A stretch of 64,000 nt of DNA, from NCBI RefSeq assembly GCF_009569385.1, contig NZ_WBOF01000002.1, positions 496,001 to 560,000 on the forward strand, written 5' to 3'. Shown piece by piece: positions 7,441 through 15,194 of the stretch; the first letter of the stretch is position 1, and each line of letters starts with the position of its first letter. The stretch comes from Streptomyces kaniharaensis. GTDB taxonomy: Bacteria; Actinomycetota; Actinomycetes; Streptomycetales; Streptomycetaceae. The position numbers were made by a program, and so were the translations under genes. Below the pieces are notes generated by a model. It searched no databases. It saw only the letters and a list, made by a program, of their open reading frames with translations, and was not told where the DNA came from.

Positions 7441-9120
7441 CTAGCCTCGATCTTGCATGACGGCTCGTCAGCCTGGCTGGCGGGCCGTTTCTGCTTGGCT
7501 GGGCTGGGTGTTCTGCCGACGGGTATGGCGAGGGCCCGGCTGTCGCGTCGGGTGGGCGCCGGGTTCCACGGCTCCGGAAAGTGGCGGGTGCTCGTCGGGA
7601 CGGGGTGTTGTCGCTGGTCAGCCGGGGTTCGGCAGGGCTTGCAGGCGTGCGAAGGCGTCTGTGATCAGGTCGGTCCAGGGCCAGTGGCGGGCGAGGCGGA
7701 GGTGCCAGCGGCGGCCGGTGGTGACCAGCTGGGCGGCGGCGGAGAACAGCCGCAGCCGCAGGCGCTTGGGCTCCCACCGGCGAGCGGACCCGGTCAGGGC
7801 GAGCATCGGCATCCAGGCCAGTAGGTCGAGCGCGATCTGGACGATCTCCAGCCAGACCTGGTTCTGGGCGGCGTCGTGCAGGGGCAGGTTGCGCAGTCCG
7901 GTGTCACGGGCGGCGCGGATGCGGTCCTCGGCGCGGGCCCGCTGGCGGTGCCGCAGTTCCAGGTGCGCGATCGGGGCGTGGGCGGTGTTGGTGGCGAAGC
8001 AGGTCAGCCGCATTCCGTCGGCGTCGGTGAAGCGCAACTGGGCTCCGGGGTGCGGCCGTTCCTTGCGGACGATCAGCCGCATCCCCTTCGGCCAGCCCTT
8101 GAGCACGTCACCGGCGAGCTCCGCGACCCAGGCGCCGTCACGGACCTCGCCGTCCGGCTCGACGGCCGCCGTCCAGGTCGAGGCCGGGACCAGGAGCACG
8201 GCCTGGTGGATCGCATCGGTGATAGTCATCCCGACCGAGTAGGACAGCCATCGGCCGCGTGTGGTGAGCCAGTTGAGGAACTTGTGGGTGCCCCCGCCGG
8301 AGTCCGTCCGGATCAGCGTTCGGCGTCCGCGCCGGTGCTTCCTCGGCAACTGGGCCAGCGCCAGACGGGCCGCTTCGATGTGGTCGGCGGCGGTGTTGCT
8401 GCCCGCGTTGCCCGGTCTCAGCAGGCCGGCGACCGGTTCCCCGGAACCATCGCGTCCGTGGTCGACGAACGCGAACAGCGGGTGGTGGCCGAAGGTCTTC
8501 TTCCAGGTCTTGGCGGCGTGCTCTTTCTCGGAGTGCGCCAGGACCAGGACCCCGTCGATGTCCACGATCACCTCGCCGCCCGCGTCCGGGGCAGCGTTGC
8601 CGGCCAACCGCCAGACCTGCTCGCGGACTTCGGCCCTGGCCCGGCGGATCGCCGCGAGCGCTCGCGGTCCGGCCATGGCCAGGGTGTCGACCAGGCGGGA
8701 GACGGTCGGGTCGGAGGCCACCGGGCCGAACAGGGCGGGCTCGGCCCGCAGCATCGCGATATCGGCCAGGCAGTCCCCGCCCAGGGCCACGGCGAGCGCG
8801 ACGTCCAGAAGGATCTTGCCGGGATCATGAACCGCCCGCTGCTTGCGCCACGGCGTCAGCGCCGCCGACAGCGCCGCGTCCAGCCCCGCCTTGCGGGCGG
8901 TCTCGACCAGCAGCACGGCGCCGGACTGCGAGACCACCCCGCGACCATCGCCCTCGACGCGGACACTCGGATACAACCCGCTACGCTTCTTCACCTGAGG
9001 AGTGCAGCTTTCTTGATGACGATCATGACCCTAGACAAGTCCAATCGTCCCAGGTCAGCGGCACTCCTCGTTCTTTTGATCACGCCTCGGACAGCGCTGC
9101 TCGTGAAAGCGCGAGGCTAG
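7441..9120 (-). mobile_element. IS1380-family insertion sequence, 1680 bp, apparently intact
   Basis: The left end reads CTAGCCTCGATCTTGCATGA; the right end, reverse complemented, reads CTAGCCTCGCGCTTTCACGA. These are imperfect terminal inverted repeats with 16 of the first 20 positions matching and a perfect 9-base core. The single transposase frame fills most of the interior. Length agrees with the IS1380 family (about 1.65-1.7 kb). I see no matching 4-base target duplication (CGTT left, GCCT right), so a rearrangement after insertion is possible. The right end sits inside a whiB-like gene. Confidence 0.8.
7618..8994 (-). CDS. IS1380-family transposase, 458 aa
   Basis: Full-length DDE transposase starting GTG 8994 (VKKRSGLYPSVRVEGDGRG). 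Recognisable blocks are LLVETARKAGLDAALSAALT, LADIAMLRAEPALFGPVASD, PTVSRLVDTLA, the first catalytic Asp in EVIVDIDGVLVLAHSEKEHA, the second in RRTLIRTDSGGGTHKFLNWL, and LRHRQRARAEDRIRAARDTG containing the Glu region. No frameshift is visible, so it may be active. It lies within 7441-9120 and reads away from the whiB-like gene end, on the same strand. Confidence 0.9.
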   Translation of the reverse strand: MKKRSGLYPSVRVEGDGRGVVSQSGAVLLVETARKAGLDAALSAALTPWRKQRAVHDPGKILLDVALAVALGGDCLADIAMLRAEPALFGPVASDPTVSRLVDTLAMAGPRALAAIRRARAEVREQVWRLAGNAAPDAGGEVIVDIDGVLVLAHSEKEHAAKTWKKTFGHHPLFAFVDHGRDGSGEPVAGLLRPGNAGSNTAADHIEAARLALAQLPRKHRRGRRTLIRTDSGGGTHKFLNWLTTRGRWLSYSVGMTITDAIHQAVLLVPASTWTAAVEPDGEVRDGAWVAELAGDVLKGWPKGMRLIVRKERPHPGAQLRFTDADGMRLTCFATNTAHAPIAHLELRHRQRARAEDRIRAARDTGLRNLPLHDAAQNQVWLEIVQIALDLLAWMPMLALTGSARRWEPKRLRLRLFSAAAQLVTTGRRWHLRLARHWPWTDLITDAFARLQALPNPG

Positions 9121-9341
9121 GCCTTGCGCCGGGCCCGGGCGGCGCGGCGGCGTATGGCACACAGTTCGTCCGCGCTGACGCCTCCCCAGACGCCGGTCTC
9201 CTGGCTGGTCTTCAGCGCCCGCAGCAGGCACTCGGGGCGCACCGGGCAGCGGTTGCACACCGCCTTGGCCTGCTCGATCTGCAGGAGGGCGGGCCCCCGG
9301 TTGCCGATGGGAAAGAACAGCTCGGGGTCCTGCTTGCACAC
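9117..9341 (-). CDS. WhiB-like iron-sulfur regulator, 3' end replaced by an IS
   Basis: The frame reads CKQDPELFFPIGNRGPALLQ, then AKAVCNRCPVRPECLLRALK and GVWGGVSADELCAIRRRAAR. It has the four Wbl cysteines (one near the start, then CxxC and C five residues on) and the G-V-W-G-G turn. Wbl proteins bind a [4Fe-4S] cluster and partner sigma factors. The TAG at 9117-9119 lies inside the terminal repeat of the IS1380 element, so the native C-terminus is lost after RRKA. Coding resemblance continues upstream (DWLDRAV, to about 9360) without a start codon in frame, so GTG 9341 may be a poor start and the 5' end may be damaged too. Confidence 0.75.
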   Translation of the reverse strand: MCKQDPELFFPIGNRGPALLQIEQAKAVCNRCPVRPECLLRALKTSQETGVWGGVSADELCAIRRRAARARRKA

Positions 9342-9415
9342 CGCGCGGTCCAGCCAGTCGCGTCGCGGGGCGGTGTCGTCGCGGCGGGCGTACGGCCAGC
9401 GAGTCCCCCCTGCGC

Positions 9416-10048
9416 GTGATGCAGGCGATCCGGCAGGCCCGGGGCCCCGCCGGCGGGGCCGACCGGCAGCGCCTCGTCGAGAACTGGCGGATCCTCAGCC
9501 TCCCGCACCTGGGGCGCGAGGCGGCGCCCGCGGCCCGGGCCGCGGGCGCCTGGTACCTGGAACGCGTGGCCGACCTCGACCCGGTGACCGCGCCCCCGCC
9601 CGCCCGCCTCACCAACGCCCAGCGCACCCGCTGGTGCCGGGCCGCCGCCGCCCTGCAGCGCGACCTGCTGGTGCGGGCCCCGGCCCTGCACCAGGGCCGC
9701 ATCGAGGAGTTCACCCGCCGCGCCGCAGCCGACGATCCGTTCCCGGAGACGACCGCCCCGGAGACGACCGAGCACGACGAGGCGGTGCGCCGGCGTATGG
9801 ACGGTGCCCTTGCCGGTGCCCTGGAGCACCTGCCGCTGACCGGCGCGGTGCGGGAGGGGGAAACGATCTTGGCCGCTGACAGCCGCACGGCGGCACCTTC
9901 TACCCGATGTGTAAACAGCGTGGGCAGGAGAAGCGGAACAATCCTCTGGAGATCGAGATCTCCAGACATGCTCAAGAACGATCTTCCTGTCGAGCCGGAC
10001 CGTTCCCGTTGGTTCCCGCTCTGGGGTGCCCCGGAGATGGAGGACTGA
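9416..10048 (+). CDS. hypothetical protein, about 210 aa, possibly 5'-truncated
   Basis: A frame with convincing protein composition: QAIRQARGPAGGADRQRLVE, ENWRILSLPHLGREAAPAAR, AAGAWYLERVADLDP, then helical LTNAQRTRWCRAAAALQRDL. No domain is recognised. There is no Shine-Dalgarno at GTG 9416, and similar coding character continues upstream (ESPLR), so the true start may have been lost where it meets the whiB-like gene head-on. The last 60 residues look less natural and may be read-through beyond an old frameshift. Confidence 0.45.
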   Translation: MMQAIRQARGPAGGADRQRLVENWRILSLPHLGREAAPAARAAGAWYLERVADLDPVTAPPPARLTNAQRTRWCRAAAALQRDLLVRAPALHQGRIEEFTRRAAADDPFPETTAPETTEHDEAVRRRMDGALAGALEHLPLTGAVREGETILAADSRTAAPSTRCVNSVGRRSGTILWRSRSPDMLKNDLPVEPDRSRWFPLWGAPEMED

Positions 10049-10059
10049 GGCGCACGGCG

Positions 10060-10815
10060 TCAGCCGCCGGCGGAACGATACGACTTCACGGCGGCGGCGA
10101 GGACCTCTTGGGTGTCCGTGGACGGTTTCTGGCTGGAGGAGTGCTGCACCACGAGGATCACGTCGCCCTGGCGGACGAAACCGGTGACCTTCTCGAAGGG
10201 TTTCGAGTGGCCGGGGAAGGTCGAGGTGAAGTGGATCAGGAGACTGTCGTCAGCCGGCACCCCGGCTGGCGTGACGGACGCGGTCTCCCGGATCTTCGTG
10301 CCGTCCGTGAGTGTGGTGGTGAAGGAGGCGCAGCGCTTCGCGGCACCGCGGATGGCGTCCATGACCTCGTTCGCTCGGCCGGGCGCGTAGCGGTCGAGCA
10401 GTTCCCGGCCGAACCAGCCGTCGCCCTCGCCGCCGGTCGGCGTCCGTTCCAGGTCCACCGCCACGTTCTCCAAGGGCGGGGCGTGCGTCGTCATGAAGGA
10501 GTCGACCTCGAGTTCGTCGCACCGAAGCGAGGCGATGGGGACGGGCGTGGCCGAAGCGGCGGTCGACCTCGGGTCGACCTCCACCTTGTTCAGCCGGAAC
10601 CCCCGGGGAAGCCGCTCCTGGGTCAGCAGGCCCTCGCGCAGGTTCTTGGGCGCGGGTACCGGGGTGAAGGCCGCAGCGGCCTCTGGCCCGGCCTTCTGGT
10701 CGGCCGTGCAGGCCGGCACGCCGAGAACCGCCAGAACAATCCCCACCACCGCGCAGTGACGTGTGCGCACTGATCCCACCCCCAGGATTCGTGATCGCCA
10801 CGTACTCTCCCACAT
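10060..10815 (-). CDS. secreted lipoprotein, 251 aa, paralogue of the 41489-42221 locus
   Basis: ATG 10815 follows GGAAGGGCCT. The N-terminus has arginines (MWESTWRSRILG), a hydrophobic stretch and a lipobox ending GVPAC, so it is probably lipidated and anchored outside the membrane. The mature part begins with a linker and contains LREGLLTQERLPRGFRLNKV, LRCDELEVDSFMTTHAPPLE, DGWFGRELLDRYAPG and GVPADDSLLIHFTSTFPGHS, ending VLAAAVKSYRSAGG. No enzymatic motif is visible. A frameshifted relative at 41489-42221 shares the same blocks (DDYGWFGQESLDRYVPG, AGVPADDSLMLRISSTIP). Alternative GTG starts at 10779 and 10770 would shorten the signal region. Confidence 0.75.
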   Translation of the reverse strand: MWESTWRSRILGVGSVRTRHCAVVGIVLAVLGVPACTADQKAGPEAAAAFTPVPAPKNLREGLLTQERLPRGFRLNKVEVDPRSTAASATPVPIASLRCDELEVDSFMTTHAPPLENVAVDLERTPTGGEGDGWFGRELLDRYAPGRANEVMDAIRGAAKRCASFTTTLTDGTKIRETASVTPAGVPADDSLLIHFTSTFPGHSKPFEKVTGFVRQGDVILVVQHSSSQKPSTDTQEVLAAAVKSYRSAGG

Positions 10816-11419
10816 AGGCCCTTCCGCGCTCTCACGTCCTCGGGCATACACGGGCACAAGAGCCGAACCAGGGCCGCACTCACCCGATGGCCGCCTCCCT
10901 CCGCCGGTGCACGAGGGGCAGTCGATGTAGGCCACCGGCCCGGCGTGGGATGCCAGGCAGTCCTCACAGATCTTCAGGCCCGCGGACGGCCGCGCCTCGC
11001 GTCGCGCCCAGCTGTCGCGCCCGGACCACACGCGGGGGTAAGCACTCGTCCGCCCAGGTCACAGCACGCGACAGCCCCCACGCGGCAGGGGCGCGACAGC
11101 AGACGCGACAGCCACCGGCAGACCACAAAAGCGGGAGCCGAGGCGATCTGACGACGTGCCCAGGACGGCCGGTGAGGCGCTGCTGTGCATGGTCAGTTGA
11201 CTGCACTGACTCTGCCGGCTCGACTCAGCGAAGGCTGATCAGGGGCAACTGTCGCGTGCCCGACGGCGAAGGCGGCTACCGGCCTTCGCAGGCCCCGCCA
11301 CTACCGCGTAAGCCCGAGGAGCCGGTGTGTCCGCGCCTTCGCGAACCATCGCGGCGAGGTGCAACGTCATCCTGGCGCCAGGCCCGTGCTGGCGCTGGGC
11401 GAGGGAGAGCAGGAAACAT
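10816..11419. other. intergenic; possible zinc-ribbon peptide relic
   Basis: The minus strand at about 10880-10995 reads LKICEDCLASHAGPVAYIDC followed by PSC, a CxxC...CxxC pattern that could be a relic of a small zinc-binding protein. It runs in frame into the lipoprotein gene without a stop, which argues against an independent gene. Nothing else is recognised before the DUF3592 gene. Confidence 0.3.
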
Positions 11420-11827
11420 ATGACGACACGTGAAGTGATCGGTTTCGTGCTGGCCGTGTTGGCGAGCCTGCTGTGTCTGTGGGGTGGTATGCGGGAGGCG
11501 CGGCTGCAAGCGCGGCTGCGCCAATACGGCGTACACACCGAGGGGGTGGTGGTGGACCAGCATCTGGCGCCGTCGGACGATTTTGATTTGACGCCCGTCA
11601 TCGAGTTCACCGACCGGCAGGGCCGACCCGTCAGGTTCACGCCCGCGGCGACGGGGAAGCGGATGGGGATGGACCTTGGAACCCAGGTGCCGGTCGTCTA
11701 TCTGCCCGAACACCCCGAGAATGGAAGGGTGTTCATGCGAAGGTACCTCCGACCTATGGTCATCAGCCTGCTTACCGGAAGCGTGCTCTTCCTCGGCGTC
11801 GCGGTTTGGATCTGGCTCACCCGCTGA
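11420..11827 (+). CDS. DUF3592 domain membrane protein, 135 aa
   Basis: ATG 11420 is preceded by GAGCAGGAAACAT. A transmembrane segment near the N-terminus (EVIGFVLAVLASLLCLWGG) and another at the C-terminus (MVISLLTGSVLFLGVAVWIW) flank an extracytoplasmic beta domain with EGVVVDQHLAPSDDFDLTPV, EFTDRQGRPVRF and TQVPVVYLPEHPENGRVF. This order is typical of DUF3592 proteins, whose function is unknown. The longer frame from 11327 lacks a ribosome site. Confidence 0.85.
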   Translation: MTTREVIGFVLAVLASLLCLWGGMREARLQARLRQYGVHTEGVVVDQHLAPSDDFDLTPVIEFTDRQGRPVRFTPAATGKRMGMDLGTQVPVVYLPEHPENGRVFMRRYLRPMVISLLTGSVLFLGVAVWIWLTR

Positions 11828-11900
11828 GCTTGTTCTCCCTCCTCGTTCTCATTCCTGTTGCCTCACTCGCCAGCGGCCGGTCACCCCGGGGCGGGCAAAC

Positions 11901-12115
11901 TCACCAGCGCCCCGGCACCCGTTCGAGCAGGTTCGGCTGCGTGCCGGGTCCAGATGGTTGGCCGGTGCCCGGAAGTGGCAGGGCCCAGGTGCTGCGCCCG
12001 GTGGTGGTGTGGAAGTCGACGACGCCGGCCGGGGTGGTGATCAGGAGCTTGTTGCCTCGGGCGGTGGTGAGGGCGCTGGGGGTCTGGGTGGGCGCCCAGA
12101 CGCCGGGCGCTGGAC
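11901..12115 (-). pseudogene. C-terminal fragment of a beta-propeller-like protein
   Basis: The minus strand reads SALTTARGNKLLITTPAGVV then DFHTTTGRSTWALPLPGTG, ending ERVPGRW and a stop at 11901. The repeated strand-turn pattern resembles the last blade of a PQQ-type propeller as found at the C-terminus of Streptomyces kinases. Upstream it is fused to the transglutaminase-like fragment on the opposite strand. Family assignment is tentative. Confidence 0.4.
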
Positions 12116-12129
12116 GGCGCCAGCAGTCC

Positions 12130-12635
12130 GCACCCTGACCTTGCGCGACCAGGTGGCGCACTCCGCCGACACGGGCACGTACAGCGGGGCGTTCCGCGCC
12201 TCCGAGGTGCTGGCCGCGCGCAACGCGATCTGCCACGGCAAGTCCCACCTGCTGGCCGCACTGCTGAGGGCGCAGGGCGTGCCGGCCGGCCTGTGCTACC
12301 AGCGGCTGGAGTACGGCGAGGGCGGCTTCGCCCTGCACGCCCTCAACGCCGTGCACCTGGACGGCCGCTGGTCCCGCCTGGACGCCCGGGGCAACCGGGA
12401 GGGCGTGGACGCACAGTACGACCTGCAGACGGAACGCCTCGCCTGGCCCGTCCGCCCGGAACTCGGCGAGCGCGACTACCCCGGCATCTTCGCCACCCCG
12501 CCGGCCCCAGTGCTCCAGGCGCTCGCCCACGCGGTGCCCGGCCGGTCCGGCTACGGCTACGGCTACGGCTACGGCTACGGCTACGGCTACGGCTACCTGC
12601 CGAGCGAACTCCCCGGGACGAACACCGACGGCTGA
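12130..12635 (+). pseudogene. transglutaminase-like protein, N-terminally truncated
   Basis: From about 12137 the frame reads LRDQVAHSADTGTYSGAFRA, EVLAARNAICHGKSHLLAAL, LRAQGVPAGLCYQRL, HALNAVHLDGRWSRLDARGN. These give the catalytic triad of the transglutaminase-like fold: Cys in NAICHGKS, His in ALHALNAVHL and Asp in RLDARGN. The first part of the domain and any start codon are absent, replaced by the opposing propeller fragment. Near the C-terminus a run of eight Gly-Tyr dipeptides comes from a tandem hexanucleotide repeat. The frame ends TGA 12633-12635. Confidence 0.6.
12549..12596 (+). repeat. (GGCTAC)x8 perfect tandem repeat
   Basis: Eight perfect copies of GGCTAC, encoding (Gly-Tyr)8 in the tail of the transglutaminase-like frame. 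A 6-base unit keeps the frame when copies are gained or lost, so tail length is expected to vary between strains. Confidence 0.95.
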
Positions 12636-12675
12636 AACGGGCGGCCGCCACACCGGGGCCGGGCCCCAGCCCCGG

Positions 12676-13173
12676 TCAGGCGTCGAGCACCTGCCCCGCG
12701 CGCTTGACGACCGGTTCCTCCGTCGACCAGGGGAACTCGATCCAGTCGTCGGTCTTCTTCCACACGTACTCGCACTTCACGAGGGAGTGCGACTTCTCGT
12801 AGATGACGGCGGACCGCACCTCGGCGACGTGACCGAGACAGAAGTCGTACACCAGCTTCAGCGTCTTGCCCGTGTCGGCGACGTCGTCGGCGATCAGGAC
12901 CTTCTTGTCGGTGAAGTCGATCGCCGCCGGGACGGGCGCCAGCATGACGGGCATTTCGAGGGTGGTGCCCACGCCCGTGTAGAACTCGACGTTCACCAGG
13001 TGGATGTTCTTGCAGTCCAGCGCATACGCCAGAGCGCCCGCCACGAACACCCCGCCACGGGCGATGCTCAGGATGAGATCGGGCTCGAAGCCGTCGGCGG
13101 CGATCGTCTGCGCGAGCTCGCGCACCGCCCGCCCGAACGTCTGGTAATCCAGGGTCTCGCGCACATCAGTCAC
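12676..13173 (-). CDS. phosphoribosyltransferase, 165 aa
   Basis: Type I phosphoribosyltransferase fold: EPDLILSIARGGVFVAGALA near the N-terminus and the PRPP-binding loop VLIADDVADTGKTLKLVYDF, the hallmark of xanthine/hypoxanthine-type enzymes that join PRPP to a purine base. GTG 13173 has GAGGAGA about 8 bases upstream. The tail VWKKTDDWIEFPWSTEEPVV is typical of the DUF-less actinobacterial branch. The base specificity is not evident. It diverges from the thpR-like gene about 100 bases away. Confidence 0.85.
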   Translation of the reverse strand: MTDVRETLDYQTFGRAVRELAQTIAADGFEPDLILSIARGGVFVAGALAYALDCKNIHLVNVEFYTGVGTTLEMPVMLAPVPAAIDFTDKKVLIADDVADTGKTLKLVYDFCLGHVAEVRSAVIYEKSHSLVKCEYVWKKTDDWIEFPWSTEEPVVKRAGQVLDA

Positions 13174-13272
13174 AGCGTTCAGTCTCCTCGTCGGCCGGCC
13201 GAGCGGCGAGCAGCGGCAACAGGGTAGCCCCCGCCCCGCCGCCCGCCGCGGCCGAGGTGCTAGAAAACCCCC

Positions 13273-13860
13273 GTGGACGTTCACCCCGAGCCCCCGACCC
13301 TGCGCGTCTTCGTGGCGCTGGCCCCGCCCGACGACGCCAAGGACGAACTGGCCCGAGCCCTGCAGCCCGCCTACGCCAAGTACCCGCAGCTGCGCTGGAA
13401 CCGGATCGAGGACTGGCACATCACCCTGGCCTTCCTCGGCGAACTGCCCGCCACCGCAGTGCCGTTGCTGCGATCCGTACTCGCCGCCAGGGCCGCGTCC
13501 CACCCCGCCCTGCACCTGGCCCTGCGCGGCGGCGGCCACTTCGACGAGCGGCTGCTGTGGAGCGGCATCGACGGCGACCTCGACGGACTGCACCAGCTCG
13601 CCACCGACGTCCGCGACCTCGTCGCCTCCTGCGGGATCGAGTTCAACAACCGCCCGCTGCGCCCCCACCTGACCCTGGCACGCGCCCGCCGCGACGATCC
13701 CACCAGCGTCCCGCAGGCCGCGGCCGGACTCGCCGGGTTCGTGGGCCGCCCGTGGCCGGCCGAGCGCCTCCACCTGGTCGGCAGCAAATTCGGCCGCGGC
13801 CCCGGCCCGATCCGCTACCGCGACATCGAGGCGTGGCGGTTCGGCACCGCTGCGCCGTAG
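13273..13860 (+). CDS. thpR: RNA 2',3'-cyclic phosphodiesterase, 195 aa
   Basis: A 2H-phosphoesterase: two HxTx motifs appear as EDWHITLAFLGELP (near residue 50) and LRPHLTLARARR (near residue 135), which together form the active site that hydrolyses 2',3'-cyclic phosphates. The N-terminus TLRVFVALAPPDDAKDELAR is typical of ThpR/LigT. Start GTG 13273. Length (about 190) fits. Confidence 0.9.
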   Translation: MDVHPEPPTLRVFVALAPPDDAKDELARALQPAYAKYPQLRWNRIEDWHITLAFLGELPATAVPLLRSVLAARAASHPALHLALRGGGHFDERLLWSGIDGDLDGLHQLATDVRDLVASCGIEFNNRPLRPHLTLARARRDDPTSVPQAAAGLAGFVGRPWPAERLHLVGSKFGRGPGPIRYRDIEAWRFGTAAP

Positions 13861-13916
13861 CCGGCCGGGGCGACGACGCTCACCGCAACGGGGCGAGGAC
13901 GTCCTGGTGCACCCCG

Positions 13917-14264
13917 TCAAGGACGAAGCCGTTGTCCCACCGAACCCGGGCCGTCACCAGGTTCCCCCGTTCCCGGTGGGCGGCCTACTGCGGCTCCAGC
14001 ACGGCGATCTCCGCCTCCAGCCGCTCGCGGCTCGCGGCTCGCCACCGGCATGGTGTGCCCGTAGTCCTCGAACAGCGCCTTGAGCCGCAGGTACTCGCGG
14101 ACCTCGTGGCTCTCGGGAACCTCGCCGTCCACCCGCTCGACGGTGCCCTCGACCCCGTCTCCCAGCGAGAGGTACCCGACGACGGCCCCGGGCTTCCCGG
14201 CAACGGCCTCACCGATCGCGAGGTCCTCGGCCAGCCTGACGCGCAGGCCTTCCTCCAGGGTCAT
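13917..14264 (-). pseudogene. GreA/GreB-like or hypothetical small protein with a 7-bp duplication frameshift
   Basis: ATG 14264 follows GGCGGAG. The frame reads MTLEEGLRVRLAEDLAIGEA, GKPGAVVGYLSLGDGVEGTV, VPESHEVREYLRLKALFEDY, then GHTMPVASRE. At 14024-14037 (plus strand) CTCGCGG is duplicated in tandem; removing one copy restores RLEAEIAVLEPQ and a stop at 13987-13989, giving about 92 residues. As written, the frame runs on through unrelated sequence to 13917. The intact form would be a small soluble protein of unknown function, with only loose resemblance to elongation-factor-like peptides. Confidence 0.6.
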
Positions 14265-14426
14265 CCGTGCTCCGCCTCTCCATCCGATCGGTGCTGCCAG
14301 TGCCGACAGTGCCGCCGGAGCGGCCCGCCTGCGGCCCCGGCCATTATCCGCAGGTGGCAGGCCAGCCCCGCGGAGCACCCGGCACGACCGCGATCGTGAA
14401 ATCGGACGCCTGTCACACTGTGCGGC

Positions 14427-15194
14427 ATGACTGAGCCCGAACCCCATGCCCCGGCCCAGCTCTCCGAGGCACTGCACCGCAGGCTGGAGCGGATCGAGCG
14501 GCTCCTGGAGCCGGCGGAGCCCGAGGAGCCACAGCGTCCGGCGTGGCGTTCGGTCACGCTGGGTGAGCAGCGCTGGGCGGTCTCGGTCGCCATCCTCACC
14601 GCCGTAGGCCTGCAGCTGGCCCTGCCGACCCGGCTGACCATCCATCCGCACTGGATGCTGCCCACCCTGGAACTGGCGCTGCTGGTGGCCCTGGCGGTCA
14701 TCAACCCACACAAGCGTGTCGACCAGACGTCGCGGCTGCTGCGCTCGATGAGCCTGGCCCTGGTGGCGGTGATCAGCCTGGCCAACGGCTGGTCGGCGGT
14801 GAAGCTGGTGCGCGACCTGATCCACACGTCCGCCTCGCCGGGTGCGCTGGCGCTGCTCGGCACCGGCGGCGCGGTCTGGGCGACCAACATCCTCGCCTTC
14901 TCGCTGTGGTATTGGGAGTGGGACCGGGGCGGCCCGGCGGCCCGTGCCCAGGGGGTGAGGTCGTACCCGGACTTCCTCTTCCCGCAGATGCAGCAGGAGG
15001 GCATCGCGGAGCCGGGCTGGGAGCCGTCCTACCCGGACTACCTGTACGTGGCGTTCACCAACGCCTGCGCGTTCAGTCCGACGGACACCATGCCGCTGTC
15101 GGTCTGGGCGAAGCTGCTGATGATGACGCAGTCGGCGGTGTCGCTGATCACGGTGGTGCTCGTGGTGGCGAGGGCGGTCGGCATCCTGCAGTGA
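14427..15194 (+). CDS. DUF1345-like integral membrane protein, 255 aa
   Basis: ATG 14427 starts MTEPEPHAPAQLSEALHRRL, an amphipathic lead followed by several hydrophobic helices (WAVSVAILTAVGLQLALP; LELALLVALAVIN; LALVAVISLANGW; GAVWATNILAFSLWYWEWDR; LITVVLVVARAVGIL). The segment FTNACAFSPTDTMPLSVWAK is characteristic of DUF1345-type proteins. Function unknown. It diverges from the frameshifted small gene at 14264. Confidence 0.8.
   Translation: MTEPEPHAPAQLSEALHRRLERIERLLEPAEPEEPQRPAWRSVTLGEQRWAVSVAILTAVGLQLALPTRLTIHPHWMLPTLELALLVALAVINPHKRVDQTSRLLRSMSLALVAVISLANGWSAVKLVRDLIHTSASPGALALLGTGGAVWATNILAFSLWYWEWDRGGPAARAQGVRSYPDFLFPQMQQEGIAEPGWEPSYPDYLYVAFTNACAFSPTDTMPLSVWAKLLMMTQSAVSLITVVLVVARAVGILQ

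Noticed and set aside
9055..9975. Minus-strand 306-codon frame over the WhiB region
   Set aside because: Out of frame with the Wbl cysteine motif; arginine/serine-rich shadow.
12549..12596. Possible CRISPR-like repeat
   Set aside because: A simple 6-base tandem repeat without spacers; no CRISPR array or cas gene seen anywhere.
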